A stretch of 64,000 bases of DNA from Pseudomonadota bacterium (GTDB taxonomy: Bacteria; Pseudomonadota; Gammaproteobacteria; Steroidobacterales; Steroidobacteraceae): contig JAFEDR010000009.1 of the NCBI GenBank assembly GCA_018241525.1, forward strand, positions 868,001-932,000. Reading direction: 5' to 3'. The position numbers and the translations under genes were made by a program. This document shows, piece by piece, positions 54,901-64,000 of the stretch. The notes below the pieces were generated by a model. That model saw only the letters and a program-made list of their open reading frames with translations, ran no database searches and was not told where the DNA came from. Every line of letters begins with the position of its first letter. The first letter of the stretch is position 1.

Positions 54901-55057
54901 CAAGCCGGTGCACACGGTCGGCATCCCGATCCACTGGGGCTTCAAGGGAGTCGCCAAGCCCGGGTTCATCGCCAACACGCTGACGCCGTTCGTCGGCGAC
55001 GGCAACACGCAGACCCCGGAGTTCAAGGCGTTCCTGGTCAAGGTCGAGCGGGTCTAG
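51989..55057 (+). CDS. fdnG: Selenocysteine-containing formate dehydrogenase-N/O alpha subunit
   Basis: A 1022-residue molybdo- or tungsto-enzyme read through an in-frame UGA at 52577-52579 as Sec197 (NQARV-Sec-HGPTVASLAPTFG; E. coli FdnG has Sec196). The N terminus is a TAT signal (SRRDFLKVSG). A 4Fe-4S ligand set follows (NTCPYCSVACGILM, then TLCPKGAG), then the bis-MGD domains through to TEHFHYWTKHVRLNAIVQPEQFVEI. The reaction is formate to CO2 with electrons to the beta subunit; location is periplasmic. Without Sec it would appear as two frames, 196 and over 800 residues. GGAGG precedes the ATG. It heads an operon with fdnH, fdnI, fdhE, selA and selB. Confidence 0.96.
52577..52622 (+). 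promoter_or_regulatory. Sec UGA codon and bacterial SECIS element
   Basis: The RNA after the UGA folds as a long hairpin: CACGGCC (52580-52586) pairs with GGCCGTG (52616-52622), an inner stem adds CG-CGG with CCG-CG around one A/A mismatch, and GGCA pairs with TGCC at the top. Counting the U of UGA as 1, the bulged U17 and loop G23-U24 that SelB contacts in E. coli fdhF are in the same places (U 52593, G 52599, U 52600). The first ten bases after UGA, CACGGCCC included, are close to E. coli fdhF. Confidence 0.93.
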
Positions 55058-55066
55058 GGGGCTGCC

Positions 55067-55972
55067 ATGCCGCTGCAATCACTGGACATCGTGCGCCGCT
55101 CCGCCACCACCACGCCCTCGCCGATGGCGCGCGCCGCTGCCGAGGTCGCGGTCGCGAAGCTCATCGACACCTCGAAGTGCATCGGCTGCAAGGCCTGCCA
55201 GACCGCGTGCATGGAGTGGAACGACCTGCGCGACGAGGTCGGCTCCTGCGCCGGAACCTACGACAACCCGCGCGACCTGACGGACCAGTCTTGGACGGTG
55301 ATGCGCTTCAGCGAGTACGAGAACCCGAAGGGCGACCTCGAGTGGCTGATCCGCAAGGACGGCTGCATGCACTGCGCCGATCCGGGCTGCCTGAAGGCCT
55401 GCCCGTCGCCCGGCGCGATCGTCCAGTACGCGAACGGCATCGTCGACTTCCACGAGGAGCACTGCATCGGCTGCGGCTACTGCGTCGCCGGCTGCCCGTT
55501 CGACGTGCCGCGCATCTCGAAGAAGGACGGCAAGGCGTACAAGTGCACGCTGTGCTCGGACCGCGTCGCGGTCGGTCTCGAGCCGGCATGCGTCAAGACC
55601 TGCCCGACCGGCGCGATCACCTTCGGGACCAAGGAGCAGCTGCAGCACGATGCCGCGGAGCGAATCGTCGACCTCAAGTCGCGCGGCTATGAGCAGGCCG
55701 GGCTCTACGACCCGGCCGGCGTCGGCGGCACGCACGTGATGTACGTGCTGCACCACGCCGACCAGCCGGCGCTCTACAGCGGCCTGCCGGTGGCACCGCG
55801 CGTGAGCCCGGTCGTGCGGCTCTGGAAGGGTGCCGCGAAGCCGCTGGCGCTTGGCGCGATCGCGCTTGCAGCGATCGCCGGGCTGCTGAACTACGTGCGC
55901 GTCGGCGCCAAGGAAGTCGATCCCGCGGACGAGGCAGCCGCGGAGCGCGAGAAGGAGAAGGCCCATGGCTGA
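55067..55972 (+). CDS. fdnH: Formate dehydrogenase beta (iron-sulfur) subunit
   Basis: A 301-residue electron-transfer subunit with four 4Fe-4S binding motifs: [44 protein letters not shown] and [21 protein letters not shown]. The C-terminal helix around 255-280 ([19 protein letters not shown]) anchors it on the periplasmic side. It carries electrons from the alpha subunit to the cytochrome b subunit. It starts 9 bp behind the alpha gene with an AGGGGG ribosome site and overlaps the gamma gene by 8 bp. Confidence 0.95.
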   Translation: MPLQSLDIVRRSATTTPSPMARAAAEVAVAKLIDTSKCIGCKACQTACMEWNDLRDEVGSCAGTYDNPRDLTDQSWTVMRFSEYENPKGDLEWLIRKDGCMHCADPGCLKACPSPGAIVQYANGIVDFHEEHCIGCGYCVAGCPFDVPRISKKDGKAYKCTLCSDRVAVGLEPACVKTCPTGAITFGTKEQLQHDAAERIVDLKSRGYEQAGLYDPAGVGGTHVMYVLHHADQPALYSGLPVAPRVSPVVRLWKGAAKPLALGAIALAAIAGLLNYVRVGAKEVDPADEAAAEREKEKAHG

Positions 55973-56609
55973 GCACGACCGCCCGGACCTGATCGAGCGG
56001 CACGGCCGCCAGGAGCGGCTGCAGCACTGGGTGGTGGCGCTGCTGTTCCTGCTGGCTGCGGCGTCCGGCATGGCGCTGTTCCACCCGGCGCTCTTCTGGC
56101 TGGCCGCGGTGCTCGGCGGCGGCACCTGGAGCGTGATCCTGCATCCGTTCGTCGGACTCGCGATGGCGCTGGTGTTCGCCCGCTTCGCCGCGCCGCAGTG
56201 GGGCGACAACCGCCTGCTGCCGAACGATCGCGTCTGGCTCGAGCGCCTGCGCGAGGTGATCGAGGGGCGCGACGAGCACCTGCCCGAGGTCGGCAAGTAC
56301 AACGCCGGCCAGAAGGTGCTGTACTTCGTGATGGTCGCCTGCGTCGCGGTGCTCGCGCTGACCGGGCTCGCGATCTGGCGTCGCTACTTCGCCGGCGGCC
56401 TGCCGGTCGGCGTGGTACGGGCGGCGGCATTGCTGCACGCGCTGGCGGCATTCGTGCTGGTGCTCGGCGCCGTCGTCCACGTCGCGGCCGCGCTGTGGGT
56501 GAAGGGCGCGGTCGGCGCCATGACGCGCGGCACCGTGACGATCGGCTGGGCCTGGAAGCATCACCGCGCCTGGTTCCGGCAGATGATCCGGCCAACCGGC
56601 GGGCGCTGA
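55965..56609 (+). CDS. fdnI: Formate dehydrogenase gamma (cytochrome b556) subunit
   Basis: A 214-residue membrane cytochrome with four spans. Candidate haem ligands are the His residues in [54 protein letters not shown] and the C-terminal HHRAWFRQM. The cytoplasmic-loop block [22 protein letters not shown] is the conserved quinone/haem region of the FdnI family. It passes electrons to the quinone pool. Its ATG overlaps the beta-subunit gene by 8 bp. Confidence 0.93.
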   Translation: MAEHDRPDLIERHGRQERLQHWVVALLFLLAAASGMALFHPALFWLAAVLGGGTWSVILHPFVGLAMALVFARFAAPQWGDNRLLPNDRVWLERLREVIEGRDEHLPEVGKYNAGQKVLYFVMVACVAVLALTGLAIWRRYFAGGLPVGVVRAAALLHALAAFVLVLGAVVHVAAALWVKGAVGAMTRGTVTIGWAWKHHRAWFRQMIRPTGGR

Positions 56610-56689
56610 CCCTCCCGCTTCCGGGCTGCTCCGGCCCGGGCGCTATACTGCGGCTGGCACCGCTCGGTGCGCCGCACGGGTGGTCGTTC

Positions 56690-57610
56690 GTGCAACGGAT
56701 CCTCGACCCCGCCCAGATCGAGGGGCTCACCGCCCGCTCGGTGCCCCGGCTGCTGGCGCCCGATCCGGCGCGCCTGTACGCGCGCCGCGCGGCGCGGCTG
56801 CGGGCGCTCGCGGCCCAGGATTCGCTCGGCGGCTACCTCGGCTTCGCCGCGGCGATCGCGGCGGCCCAGCACGAGGCGGCGGCCGCCATCGCGCCGGCGC
56901 TGCCGGACCCCGCGGCGCTCGCGCGCGCGAGGGAACACGGCATGCCACCGCTGCCGGCCCAGGGACTCGCACGCGGCGCCGAATGGCGGGCCGCGCTGCA
57001 GTGCATCGTCGGCGAGCTGGCGCGATCGACCGCCTTTCCGCCGGCCGTCGCCGCGGTCTGCGCGCGGCTGCGCGACGCGGCGCCCGCCGCGCTCGAGGCG
57101 ATGGCCACGCGGTTGCTGGCCGCGGACGGTACCGATCCGGACCCGGCGGCGGCGCCGTTCGTGGCCGCGGCGCTGCAGGTCTACTGGAGCGCCCTCGCCG
57201 CGCGCCTCGACGTCGCCGCCTTCGCGCCCACGGCGCCGTCCGCGACCTGCCCGGCCTGCGGCTCGGCGCCCGTCGCGAGCATCGTCAAGAGTGCGGCGCC
57301 GTCCTCCGGCTACCGCTACCTGCATTGCGCGCTGTGCGCGACCGAGTGGCACCGCGTGCGCGTCGAGTGCACCGCCTGCGGCGCCACCCAAGGTGTCGCC
57401 TACCAGTCGATCGAGGGCGGACCGGCGGCGATCCGCGCCGAGAGCTGCGATGGCTGCCGTCGCTACCGCAAGATCTTCTACGCGGAGCACGATCCCGAGG
57501 TCGAGCCGCTCGCCGACGACCTCGCGAGCATCGCGCTCGACCTGCTGCTGGCCGACGCGGGCTTTGCGCGCGCGAGCGCAAACCCGCTCCTCTGGCAACC
57601 ACCCGGCTGA
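56690..57610 (+). CDS. fdhE: Formate dehydrogenase accessory protein FdhE
   Basis: A 306-residue cytoplasmic maturation factor. The C-terminal half has four zinc or rubredoxin-like CxxC pairs: CPACGSAPVAS, HCALCATEWHRV, CTACGATQGV and ESCDGCRRYRK. In E. coli FdhE binds the Fe-S/Mo alpha subunit and is required for an active enzyme. The N-terminal half is helical. A GTG start gives VQRILDPAQIEGL; TATACT at 56644-56649 is a possible secondary -10. It begins 80 bp after the gamma subunit and ends 3 bp before selA. FdhD, which sulfurates the cofactor, is not in the window. Confidence 0.9.
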   Translation: MQRILDPAQIEGLTARSVPRLLAPDPARLYARRAARLRALAAQDSLGGYLGFAAAIAAAQHEAAAAIAPALPDPAALARAREHGMPPLPAQGLARGAEWRAALQCIVGELARSTAFPPAVAAVCARLRDAAPAALEAMATRLLAADGTDPDPAAAPFVAAALQVYWSALAARLDVAAFAPTAPSATCPACGSAPVASIVKSAAPSSGYRYLHCALCATEWHRVRVECTACGATQGVAYQSIEGGPAAIRAESCDGCRRYRKIFYAEHDPEVEPLADDLASIALDLLLADAGFARASANPLLWQPPG

Positions 57611-57613
57611 GCG

Positions 57614-59038
57614 ATGGCCGTGACCCGCGAGGCGGCGCGCGCGACCGCGGCGGACCTGCCGTCCGTCGACCGGCTGCTCTCGCTGGCGCCGCTGGTCGCG
57701 CTGGCCGCCACGGCCGGCCGCGAGCCGGTGCTCGCCGCTGCGCGCGCTCACCTCGCGGCACTGCGTCGCGAAGCGCTCGCCGGCCGGCTGGCGCCGGCGC
57801 GGCTCACGGACTTGAGCCTGGCCACCGCGATCGCTGACGCGGTCGCAGCGGCCGGCACGCGGCGGCTGCGGGCGGTGTTCAACCTGACCGGGATCGTGCT
57901 GCATACCAACCTCGGTCGCGCACCGCTTCCCGAGGCGGCGCTCGAGGCGCTGCTGGAGGCCGGGCGCGACGCCGTCAGCCTCGAGTTCGATCTCGGCAGC
58001 GGCCGTCGCGGCGAGCGCGACGCGCCGGTGGCCGCGCTCCTCGCCGAGCTCTGCGGCGCCGCCGCGGCGACCGTCGTCAACAACAACGCGGCCGCGCTCG
58101 TGCTCGTGCTGAGCGCGCTCGCCGCGCGGCGCGAGGTGCTGGTCTCGCGCGGCGAGCTGATCGAGATCGGTGGCTCGTTCCGGCTGCCGGACCTGATGCG
58201 CGCCGCCGGCGCCCGGCTGGTCGAGGTCGGTACCACCAACCGCACGCACCTCGAGGATTACGCCGCGGCACTCGGGCCGCGCACGGCGCTGCTGCTCAAG
58301 GTCCATCCCAGCAACTACGTGATCCGCGGCTTCACGGCGAGCGTCTCGACACCGGCGCTGGCGGCGCTCGCGCGCGAGCGCGGCGTGCCGCTTGCGGTCG
58401 ATCTCGGCAGCGGCGCGCTGGCGGCGCTCGGCGCGCTCGGCCTGCCGTCCGAGCCGGTGGTGCGCGACACCGTGGCGGCCGGCGCTGACCTCGTGACCTT
58501 CAGCGGCGACAAGCTGCTCGGCGGGCCGCAGGCGGGTCTGGTCGTCGGTCGTGCCGACCTGGTCGCGCGGCTCGCGCGCCACCCGCTGAAGCGTGCACTG
58601 CGGGCCGGCAAGCTGACGCTCGCGGCGCTCGAGGCGGTGCTCGGGCTCTATCGCGATCCGGACTCGATCGGACGGCGGCTGCCGGCGCTGCGGCTTCTTT
58701 CACGCCCGCTCGTCGAGATCGAGGCCGCCGCGCGCCGGCTGGTACCGGCGGTCACCGCGGCGCTCGGCCCGGACTGGTCCGTGAGTGATGCGCCGATGTC
58801 GGGCGAGATCGGCAGCGGCGCCCAACCCGAGCAGGCACTCCCGAGCCATGGCCTCGAGATCCGCCGCGCGGACGGGCGTCGCGGCGCCGGGGTCGGGGCG
58901 CTCGCCCGCCGGCTGCGGGCCCTGCCCCGGCCGGTGATCGGGCGGCTCGCGAACGATGCGCTCTGGCTCGACCTGCGCTGCCTCGAGCCCGACGACGAGG
59001 GCCGGTTCGTGGCGGCGCTCGCTGCACTCGGGCCATGA
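57614..59038 (+). CDS. selA: L-seryl-tRNA(Sec) selenium transferase
   Basis: A 474-residue PLP enzyme. It carries [21 protein letters not shown] at about 95, [47 protein letters not shown], and the PLP Lys K300 in [21 protein letters not shown] (E. coli K295). It converts seryl-tRNA(Sec) to selenocysteyl-tRNA(Sec) using selenophosphate. The sequence is complete and its stop overlaps the selB ATG (ATGA). The ATG is 3 bp behind fdhE. Confidence 0.97.
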   Translation: MAVTREAARATAADLPSVDRLLSLAPLVALAATAGREPVLAAARAHLAALRREALAGRLAPARLTDLSLATAIADAVAAAGTRRLRAVFNLTGIVLHTNLGRAPLPEAALEALLEAGRDAVSLEFDLGSGRRGERDAPVAALLAELCGAAAATVVNNNAAALVLVLSALAARREVLVSRGELIEIGGSFRLPDLMRAAGARLVEVGTTNRTHLEDYAAALGPRTALLLKVHPSNYVIRGFTASVSTPALAALARERGVPLAVDLGSGALAALGALGLPSEPVVRDTVAAGADLVTFSGDKLLGGPQAGLVVGRADLVARLARHPLKRALRAGKLTLAALEAVLGLYRDPDSIGRRLPALRLLSRPLVEIEAAARRLVPAVTAALGPDWSVSDAPMSGEIGSGAQPEQALPSHGLEIRRADGRRGAGVGALARRLRALPRPVIGRLANDALWLDLRCLEPDDEGRFVAALAALGP

Positions 59039-60942
59039 TCGTCGGCACCGCCGGCCACATCGACCACGGCAAGACCTCGCTCGTCCGTGCCCTGACGGGC
59101 GTCGACACCGACCGCCTGCCAGAGGAGAAGGCGCGCGGCATCTCGATCGCGCTCGGCTACGCCTATGCCACGATCGGCGGGCGGCGGATCGGCTTCATCG
59201 ACGTGCCCGGCCACGAACGATTCGTGCACACGATGCTGGCCGGCGCTTCCGGCATCGGGCACGCGCTGCTGGTGGTCGCCGCGGACGATGGCGTGATGCC
59301 GCAGACGCGCGAGCACCTCGCGATCCTCGATCTGCTCGGCATCGGCGACGGCGTGGTCGCAATCACCAAGGCCGACCGGGTTCCGGCCAGGCGGGTCGAT
59401 GCGGTCGCGGCGGAGGTAGCAAACTTGCTCGCGCCGACCCCGCTCGCCGGTGCGCCAATCATTGCGGTCAACGCGCTCGACCCGGCCGACCCCGGGATCG
59501 TCGCGCTGCGTGAGCGCCTCTGCGACGCGGCCGGGCGGGCACCGCCGCCGCCCGTCGATCGGTTCTTCCGGCTGGCGGTCGATCGCTCCTTCGCCCTCCC
59601 GGGCCAGGGCACGATCGTGACCGGCACCGTGCATGCCGGGCGCGTCGCGCCCGGCGACCCGCTGACGCTGCTGCCGCAGGGGCTCGCGGTGCGGGTGCGC
59701 GGGATCCACGCGCAGGGCAGCGCCGCCGCGGCGGGCGACGCCGGCCAGCGCTGCGCGCTGAACCTCGCCGGGGTTGCGCACGAGGCGATCGGTCGCGGCG
59801 ACTGGGTCGCGGATGCGCGCGCGCTCGCCGTGACCACGCGGATCGACGCCCAGCTCCGGCTGCTGGCCGGGGAGGTGCCGCTGGAGGGCTACCGGCCGGT
59901 GCACGTGCACGTCGCTGCCACGCACGTCACCGGCCACGTGCTGCCGCTCGAGGGTGCGGCCGTGGCACCTGGCGCGCCGGGCTGCGTGCAACTCGTCCTC
60001 GACCGTGCCGTGGCGGTCGCACCGGGCGACCGCTACGTGCTGCGTGACGCCGGCGCGACGCATACGTTCGGCGGCGGGATCCTGCTCGATCCGGCGGCGC
60101 CGGCGCGACGCCGCCGCACCGCCGCGCGACGGGAGATCCGCGCAGCGCTCGTGACCTGGTTCCGGTCGGGCGACCTCGCGCCGTTGCTCGCCTCCTCGCC
60201 CTGGGGACTGGACGCGCCGACCGTCGAGCGCATCGCCGGCCGCTCGCTCGCGGCCATTGCCCGGCCGCACGACGCGATCGAGCTCGCCGCCGGAGGCGAG
60301 CAGCGGCACGCGCACTGGATCGGATCGGTCCACTGGTCCGGCCACGGCGAGGCGCTGCTCGTCGCGCTCGCGCAGTTCCACGAACGGCATCCGGACGAGC
60401 CGGGACCCGATGTCGCACGGCTGCGCCGGATCGCGGCGCCCGCGGCGCCCGAAGCCGTGTGGCGCGCGCTGGTCGCGGGCCTCGTCGACGCCGGCCGCGT
60501 GCGGCTGCGGGGCGCCTGGCTGCAGCTGCCGGCGCATGCCGCAGCGATCGCGGAAGCCGAGCGGGTCGCGGCCGACCGGCTGCTGCCGCTGCTCGGCGCG
60601 GGCCGCTTCGATCCGCCGTGGGCGCGGGACCTCGCACGCGCGCTCGGTGAACCCGAAGGCCGGGTCCGTCAGCTGCTCGCGATCCTCGGCCGCGAGGGCC
60701 GCGCCTACGCCGTCGTGCCCGACCTCTACTACGACCGCGAGGTGATCGGCGAACTCGCCGCGATCGTCGCCCGGCTCGCGGTCGCGAACGGCGCGGCCGG
60801 TGCCGCGGCCTTCCGCGACGAGACCGGCCTTGGGCGCAAGCGCGCGATCCAGATCCTCGAGTTCTTCGACCGCGTCGGCTACACGCGCCGCGTCGGCGAC
60901 GGCCACGTGCCGCGCGGCGCTGGCTGGTCCGCGGGCAGCTAG
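59035..60942 (+). CDS. selB: Selenocysteine-specific elongation factor SelB
   Basis: A 635-residue GTPase. Its G motifs are [11 protein letters not shown] (G1), GISIALGYA (switch I), [15 protein letters not shown] (G3) and AITKAD (G4, with T for N). Domains 2 and 3 follow, then a C-terminal series of winged helices from about 370 that bind the SECIS. It delivers Sec-tRNA(Sec) to UGA codons next to a SECIS. The ATG overlaps selA by 4 bp. The tRNA(Sec) gene begins 18 bp after its stop. Confidence 0.96.
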   Translation: MIVGTAGHIDHGKTSLVRALTGVDTDRLPEEKARGISIALGYAYATIGGRRIGFIDVPGHERFVHTMLAGASGIGHALLVVAADDGVMPQTREHLAILDLLGIGDGVVAITKADRVPARRVDAVAAEVANLLAPTPLAGAPIIAVNALDPADPGIVALRERLCDAAGRAPPPPVDRFFRLAVDRSFALPGQGTIVTGTVHAGRVAPGDPLTLLPQGLAVRVRGIHAQGSAAAAGDAGQRCALNLAGVAHEAIGRGDWVADARALAVTTRIDAQLRLLAGEVPLEGYRPVHVHVAATHVTGHVLPLEGAAVAPGAPGCVQLVLDRAVAVAPGDRYVLRDAGATHTFGGGILLDPAAPARRRRTAARREIRAALVTWFRSGDLAPLLASSPWGLDAPTVERIAGRSLAAIARPHDAIELAAGGEQRHAHWIGSVHWSGHGEALLVALAQFHERHPDEPGPDVARLRRIAAPAAPEAVWRALVAGLVDAGRVRLRGAWLQLPAHAAAIAEAERVAADRLLPLLGAGRFDPPWARDLARALGEPEGRVRQLLAILGREGRAYAVVPDLYYDREVIGELAAIVARLAVANGAAGAAAFRDETGLGRKRAIQILEFFDRVGYTRRVGDGHVPRGAGWSAGS

Positions 60943-60960
60943 GCTACGATGCGACGCAAC

Positions 60961-61056
60961 GGAAGGCATTCGTGTCCGGCGATGCGGCTGGGCTTCAAAC
61001 CCAGCGGGGGGCGTCAGCCGCTTCCTGGTAGGTTCGACTCCTGCTGCCTTCCGCCA
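60961..61056 (+). tRNA. selC: tRNA-Sec (anticodon UCA)
   Basis: A 96-nt gene including CCA. An 8-bp acceptor stem GGAAGGCA/TGCCTTCC and a 5-bp T stem with TTCGACT loop give the 8+5 layout of bacterial tRNA(Sec). The anticodon stem GCTGGG/CCCAGC encloses CTTCAAA with UCA at 60995-60997. A variable arm of about 20 nt follows, then G73 and an encoded CCA. TACGAT at 60945-60950 could be a private -10. It lies between selB and selD. Confidence 0.96.
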
Positions 61057-61073
61057 GTCCCTGGAGGACCCCG

Positions 61074-62132
61074 GTGAACGCGAGCGTCCCCGTCAGCGTG
61101 CCGCGCCTGACCTCGCTGTCCCATGGCGGCGGCTGCGGCTGCAAGATTGCTCCGGGCCTGCTGACGGAACTGCTCCGCGGCGTTCCCGCGGCATCCCCGG
61201 TCGCGGCGCTGCTGGTCGGTCGTGAGACCGGCGACGACGCCGCCGTGTACCGGCTCAACGACGAGCAGGCAATCGTCGCGACCACCGACTTCTTCATGCC
61301 GATCGTCGATGACCCGTTCGACTTCGGCCGCATCGCCGCGACCAATGCGCTGTCGGACGTCTATGCGATGGGCGGGCGGCCGCTGCTGGCACTGGCGCTC
61401 GTCGGCATGCCGATCAAGGTGCTGCCGGCCGAGGTGATCCGCGAGATCCTGCGCGGTGGCGAGGCAGCCTGCGCGGCGGCTGGCATACCCGTCGCGGGCG
61501 GCCACAGCATCGACTCGGTAGAGCCGATCTACGGTCTCGCCGCGATCGGCCTCGTCTCGCCGCGCGAGGTGAAGCGCAACAGCGACGGTCGCGCCGGTGA
61601 CCGGCTGGTGCTCGGCAAGCCGCTCGGGGTGGGCGTGCTCGCGGCGGCACTCAAGAAGGGAGCGCTCGATGCGGACGGCTACCGCACGCTGATCGAGACG
61701 ACGACGCGCCTCAACCTCGCCGGCGCCGAGCTCGCGCGGCTGCCGGGCGTGCATGCCATGACCGACGTGACCGGCTTCGGGCTGCTCGGGCATCTGCTTG
61801 GCATCTGCCGCGGCTCGCAATTGCGCGCGACGCTCGCCATCGAGTCCGTTCCGCTCCTGCCGCGGGCGCTGGCGCTCGCCGCGGCGGGCTACGTCACGGG
61901 CGCTTCGGCGCGCAACTGGGCCTCCTCCGCCGACTCGATCGTGCTCGCGCCGCGGGTCGGCTCGCCGCAGCAGGCGCTGCTCACCGACCCGCAGACGTCC
62001 GGCGGCCTGCTCGTCAGCTGCGAGCCGCGTGCGCTGCCGGCGGTGCTCGCGGCGTTCGCGGCGCACGGCTGCGAGTCGGCCGCCGAGATCGGGTGCCTCG
62101 CCGACGGCGCACCGGGCATCGACGTCGCCTGA
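61074..62132 (+). CDS. selD: Selenide, water dikinase (selenophosphate synthetase)
   Basis: A 352-residue enzyme that makes selenophosphate from selenide and ATP. The N-terminal catalytic loop LSHGGGCGCKIAP has Cys21 and K24 (E. coli Cys17, K20); it is the Cys form, not a selenoprotein. GDDAAVY, ATTDFFMPIVDDPFDFGRIAATNALSDVYAMGG and the late TDPQTSGGLLVS are AIRS-family motifs. A GTG start with GGAGG six bases upstream is used. It begins 17 bp after the tRNA(Sec) CCA, completing the Sec pathway. Confidence 0.96.
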   Translation: MNASVPVSVPRLTSLSHGGGCGCKIAPGLLTELLRGVPAASPVAALLVGRETGDDAAVYRLNDEQAIVATTDFFMPIVDDPFDFGRIAATNALSDVYAMGGRPLLALALVGMPIKVLPAEVIREILRGGEAACAAAGIPVAGGHSIDSVEPIYGLAAIGLVSPREVKRNSDGRAGDRLVLGKPLGVGVLAAALKKGALDADGYRTLIETTTRLNLAGAELARLPGVHAMTDVTGFGLLGHLLGICRGSQLRATLAIESVPLLPRALALAAAGYVTGASARNWASSADSIVLAPRVGSPQQALLTDPQTSGGLLVSCEPRALPAVLAAFAAHGCESAAEIGCLADGAPGIDVA

Positions 62133-62139
62133 CGGCGAC

Positions 62140-62574
62140 TCAGGCGCCCTCGACGCTCAGGTCCACCTGGACGTTGCCGCGCGTCGCGTGCGAGTACGGA
62201 CAGATCTGCTCGTGCGCCTCGCGCGCGAGCGCGGCGAGCTCCGCCTGCGGCAGGCTGCGATCGACGACGTGCAGCGCCACCGCGAGACCGAAGCCGCCCG
62301 CGTCGCGCGGGCCGATCGACACCCGGCAGGTCACTGCGGCGCCCTTGGCGTTGCGCTTCTTTTGCGACGCGACGTAGTCGAGCGCACCGCCGAAGCAGGC
62401 CGCGTAGCCGGCCGCGAACAGGTGCTCTGGCGTCGTCGTGTTCGGCCGGCCCGGGCCGCCCATTGCCTTCGGCACCGACAGGTCGGCGGCGACGGAATGA
62501 TCTTCGGCCTCGGTGTGGCCGTTGCGACCGCCCGTCGCCGTGGCGACGGCCGTGAAGAGGGGCTTGATGCTCAT
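62140..62574 (-). CDS. ohr: Organic hydroperoxide resistance protein (Ohr/OsmC family)
   Basis: A 144-residue thiol peroxidase. The two reactive cysteines lie in YAACFGGALDYVASQ and EQICPYSHATRGNVQVDL, with a conserved Arg-Glu partner in GRPNTTTPEHLFAAGYA. It reduces organic hydroperoxides with lipoylated proteins as typical reductants. No OhrR regulator is next to it. It converges on selD; the stops are a few bases apart. Confidence 0.93.
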   Translation of the reverse strand: MSIKPLFTAVATATGGRNGHTEAEDHSVAADLSVPKAMGGPGRPNTTTPEHLFAAGYAACFGGALDYVASQKKRNAKGAAVTCRVSIGPRDAGGFGLAVALHVVDRSLPQAELAALAREAHEQICPYSHATRGNVQVDLSVEGA

Positions 62575-62690
62575 GGAGATTCTCCGGTGCTGCCGGTGAC
62601 GGCGGTACCGGGAGAGTCTAGGCCGCGCTGCGCGCCGCGGGAATTCGATTTCGCGGATCGCGCCGATCGTCGGCCTCTATCGCCCCCGCC

Positions 62691-63458
62691 TCAGCCGGCG
62701 ACGGATTCGATCGCGCGGGCGATCCGCATCCAGGCGTCGGTCCCGGAGACGAGCACCGCGACGACGTTCGTCAGCAGCACCGCGAGCCCGCCGTAGACGT
62801 AAGCCGGATGCCAGCGCACGCCACGCCGCCAGTCGTGCACGATGCCGGCGACGAGCAGCAGCGCGGCCACGCCGGTCGGGGGAAGCGCGACGAACGGCGG
62901 TGGCGGACCGCCGGCGTCCGCGCCGGCCGGGGCGAGCAGCACGATGAACACCCGCGCGATCGCCGGCACCATCATCCCGCACATCAGCGCGTACATCAGC
63001 CGCCGATGGATCTCCGGGCGGCTGACGTTGGCGATCGCGGTCGCGAACACGGTCGCCATGACCGGAACGCCGAGGAAGATGATCGCTGCGAAGCGGCGCG
63101 TGGCCTCACCGAAGCCGTGTGCCTCGTCGAGCTTCATCAGCGTGAGCTTGAACACAACGATCGAGCACAGCAGCAGCGTGAACAGCGAGATGCCTGCAAG
63201 GCCCCAGGCGCGATGCCGCGGCACCTTCCCTGCCCTCACCCACGCTGTCTGCGCGAGGTAGAACAGGGTCCAGCTGAACAGCAGTGCGCCGTGGATGTGC
63301 GCGATCGGCGGCGCGTGGAAGCGGCCGCCCATCACCGGCGCCCAGTACGTGGGGGTGAATCCGCCGAACGCGATCAGCACGAAGACGATCGCCATCCGGA
63401 AGTGGAATTCGCGGGTATCCGAGGGCGTGGCGACCCGCCCCGCGGTCACGGCATTCAT
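62691..63458 (-). CDS. Polytopic membrane protein of unknown function
   Basis: A 255-residue protein with about seven hydrophobic segments. The early FRMAIVFVLIAFGGFTPTYWAPV and the HIHGALLFSWTLFYLAQTAWVRAGKVPRHRAWG block (several His) are followed by FTLLLCSIVVFKLTLM and a C-terminal set of helices. The HIHG and HRAWG His pairs could bind haem or metal, as in some DUF2306-like proteins, but the family is not certain. It is monocistronic, with no clear partner. Confidence 0.65.
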   Translation of the reverse strand: MNAVTAGRVATPSDTREFHFRMAIVFVLIAFGGFTPTYWAPVMGGRFHAPPIAHIHGALLFSWTLFYLAQTAWVRAGKVPRHRAWGLAGISLFTLLLCSIVVFKLTLMKLDEAHGFGEATRRFAAIIFLGVPVMATVFATAIANVSRPEIHRRLMYALMCGMMVPAIARVFIVLLAPAGADAGGPPPPFVALPPTGVAALLLVAGIVHDWRRGVRWHPAYVYGGLAVLLTNVVAVLVSGTDAWMRIARAIESVAG

Positions 63459-63587
63459 GGCATCGTCCCCCTAAGCATCCCGGGGGTGAACTCTACACCA
63501 CCGCGACGGCCTCCGATCCCGCCGGGACTGCCGCGTCGCAACAAGCGGTTGCCGGTCGCGTCGCGGCGCTGCGTCGCGCCCGTGGCG

Positions 63588-64000
63588 CTAGACGTGCTCG
63601 CGCGAGACGAGCCACTGCACCACCTCGATCAGCTTGTCGAATCCACCCGCCGAGGTGACGTCGACGCGGTATTTGCCGTTGACGACGATGGTCGGCGTCG
63701 AGAGCACGAGGTACGTCTTCAGGAACTGGTCTGCCTCGCGGCAGCGACGGTCAACGTCGAAGCCGCGGGCAGTGGCGAGGAACTTGTCGGCCGGGACTCC
63801 CGCCGCGCGCGCGTAGAACTTTGCGGCATCCTCGAGCGACGGCGCCGGCGAGCGAACGCTGCGGCCATCCTCGCTCATGACCGCGAGTTCGTTGGTCTTG
63901 AAGACGGCGTCGAACATCGCCTCGTGCGTGCGCGCGTCCACGCCGAGCACGCGCGCCGCGTAGAAGGCCTTCTGGAACATCGGCCAGTCCTCGTCGGCGC
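63588..64000 (-). CDS. DsbA-like thiol:disulfide oxidoreductase, C-terminal part (5' truncated by window)
   Basis: The frame is open to the right edge (reading ADEDWPMFQKAFYAARVLG inward), so the N-terminal CxxC active site is outside the window. What is visible fits the helical insertion and last strand of DsbA proteins: the QLLVLSTPTIVVNGKYRVD-like segment LKTYLVLSTPTIVVNGKYRVDV carries the conserved cis-Pro (TPT) facing the active site. It would act in the periplasm in disulfide formation. The call depends on the fold pattern only, as the CxxC cannot be checked. Confidence 0.75.
   Translation of the reverse strand, partial: ADEDWPMFQKAFYAARVLGVDARTHEAMFDAVFKTNELAVMSEDGRSVRSPAPSLEDAAKFYARAAGVPADKFLATARGFDVDRRCREADQFLKTYLVLSTPTIVVNGKYRVDVTSAGGFDKLIEVVQWLVSREHV

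Noticed and set aside
58648..60969. Antisense open frame of about 773 codons opposite selA/selB.
   Set aside because: No domain pattern, and both sense genes have complete active-site motifs.
61074..61150. SelD as a selenoprotein.
   Set aside because: The catalytic position is a TGC codon (Cys21); no UGA is present.

Overview
This is a GC-rich (roughly 70 percent in most lines), densely coding chromosomal window from what is most likely a Gram-negative proteobacterium. TonB-dependent receptors, outer-membrane lipoproteins, an EmrAB/OprM-type tripartite pump, lipobox and TAT signals and a proteobacterial Sec-type formate dehydrogenase all point that way. A gammaproteobacterium of the Nevskiales/Steroidobacterales kind would fit, but that placement is inference. 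No transposase, integrase, phage gene, rRNA or CRISPR array was seen.

Left part (1-12.6 kb): the end of a GST-like gene, a CsaA-like tRNA-binding protein and a secreted PQQ-propeller protein lead into a catabolic block. The block holds an aldehyde dehydrogenase, a 60-residue membrane protein, an NCS1-type permease, an AraC regulator, a secreted allene-oxide-cyclase-barrel protein overlapping a dimethylglycine/sarcosine-dehydrogenase-like flavoenzyme, a TonB receptor and a flavodoxin-fold reductase. The same pair of direct repeats, 20 bp apart, lies upstream of the aldehyde dehydrogenase and upstream of the flavoenzyme operon. This suggests one AraC regulon for an N-methyl amine or similar substrate.

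Middle left (12.6-23.9 kb): a DUF4197-type protein, a periplasmic M20 amidohydrolase, an ECF-like sigma factor with a C-terminal membrane segment coupled to a membrane anti-sigma candidate, two esterase-type hydrolases, an orphan GAF/PAS histidine kinase, a Cys-rich secreted protein, an amidohydrolase and a class A beta-lactamase.

Kdp region (23.9-34.1 kb, lower GC): kdpFABC with an extra 29-residue membrane ORF ahead of kdpF, divergent kdpDE, then an outer-membrane beta-barrel gene. An 18-bp motif (15 of 18 identical) is shared by the kdp promoter region and the region upstream of the barrel gene. It is a KdpE-box candidate that would put the barrel protein in the potassium regulon.

Middle right (34.2-51.8 kb): a VanX-type dipeptidase lipoprotein, a second TonB receptor, an MBL-fold hydrolase, a DUF4386 protein, an emrB-emrA-oprM pump operon divergent from a TetR regulator with a perfect palindrome between them, a BNR-propeller/MoaD-ThiS/E1-rhodanese trio, an unknown membrane protein and a 1468-residue hybrid sensor kinase of the two-component propeller type.

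Right part (51.9-62.1 kb): a complete selenocysteine island. It holds formate dehydrogenase alpha subunit with an in-frame UGA (Sec197) and a textbook bacterial SECIS, then beta and gamma subunits, fdhE, selA, selB, tRNA-Sec (anticodon UCA) and selD, all on one strand. The window closes with an Ohr peroxidase, an unknown membrane protein and a truncated DsbA-like gene.
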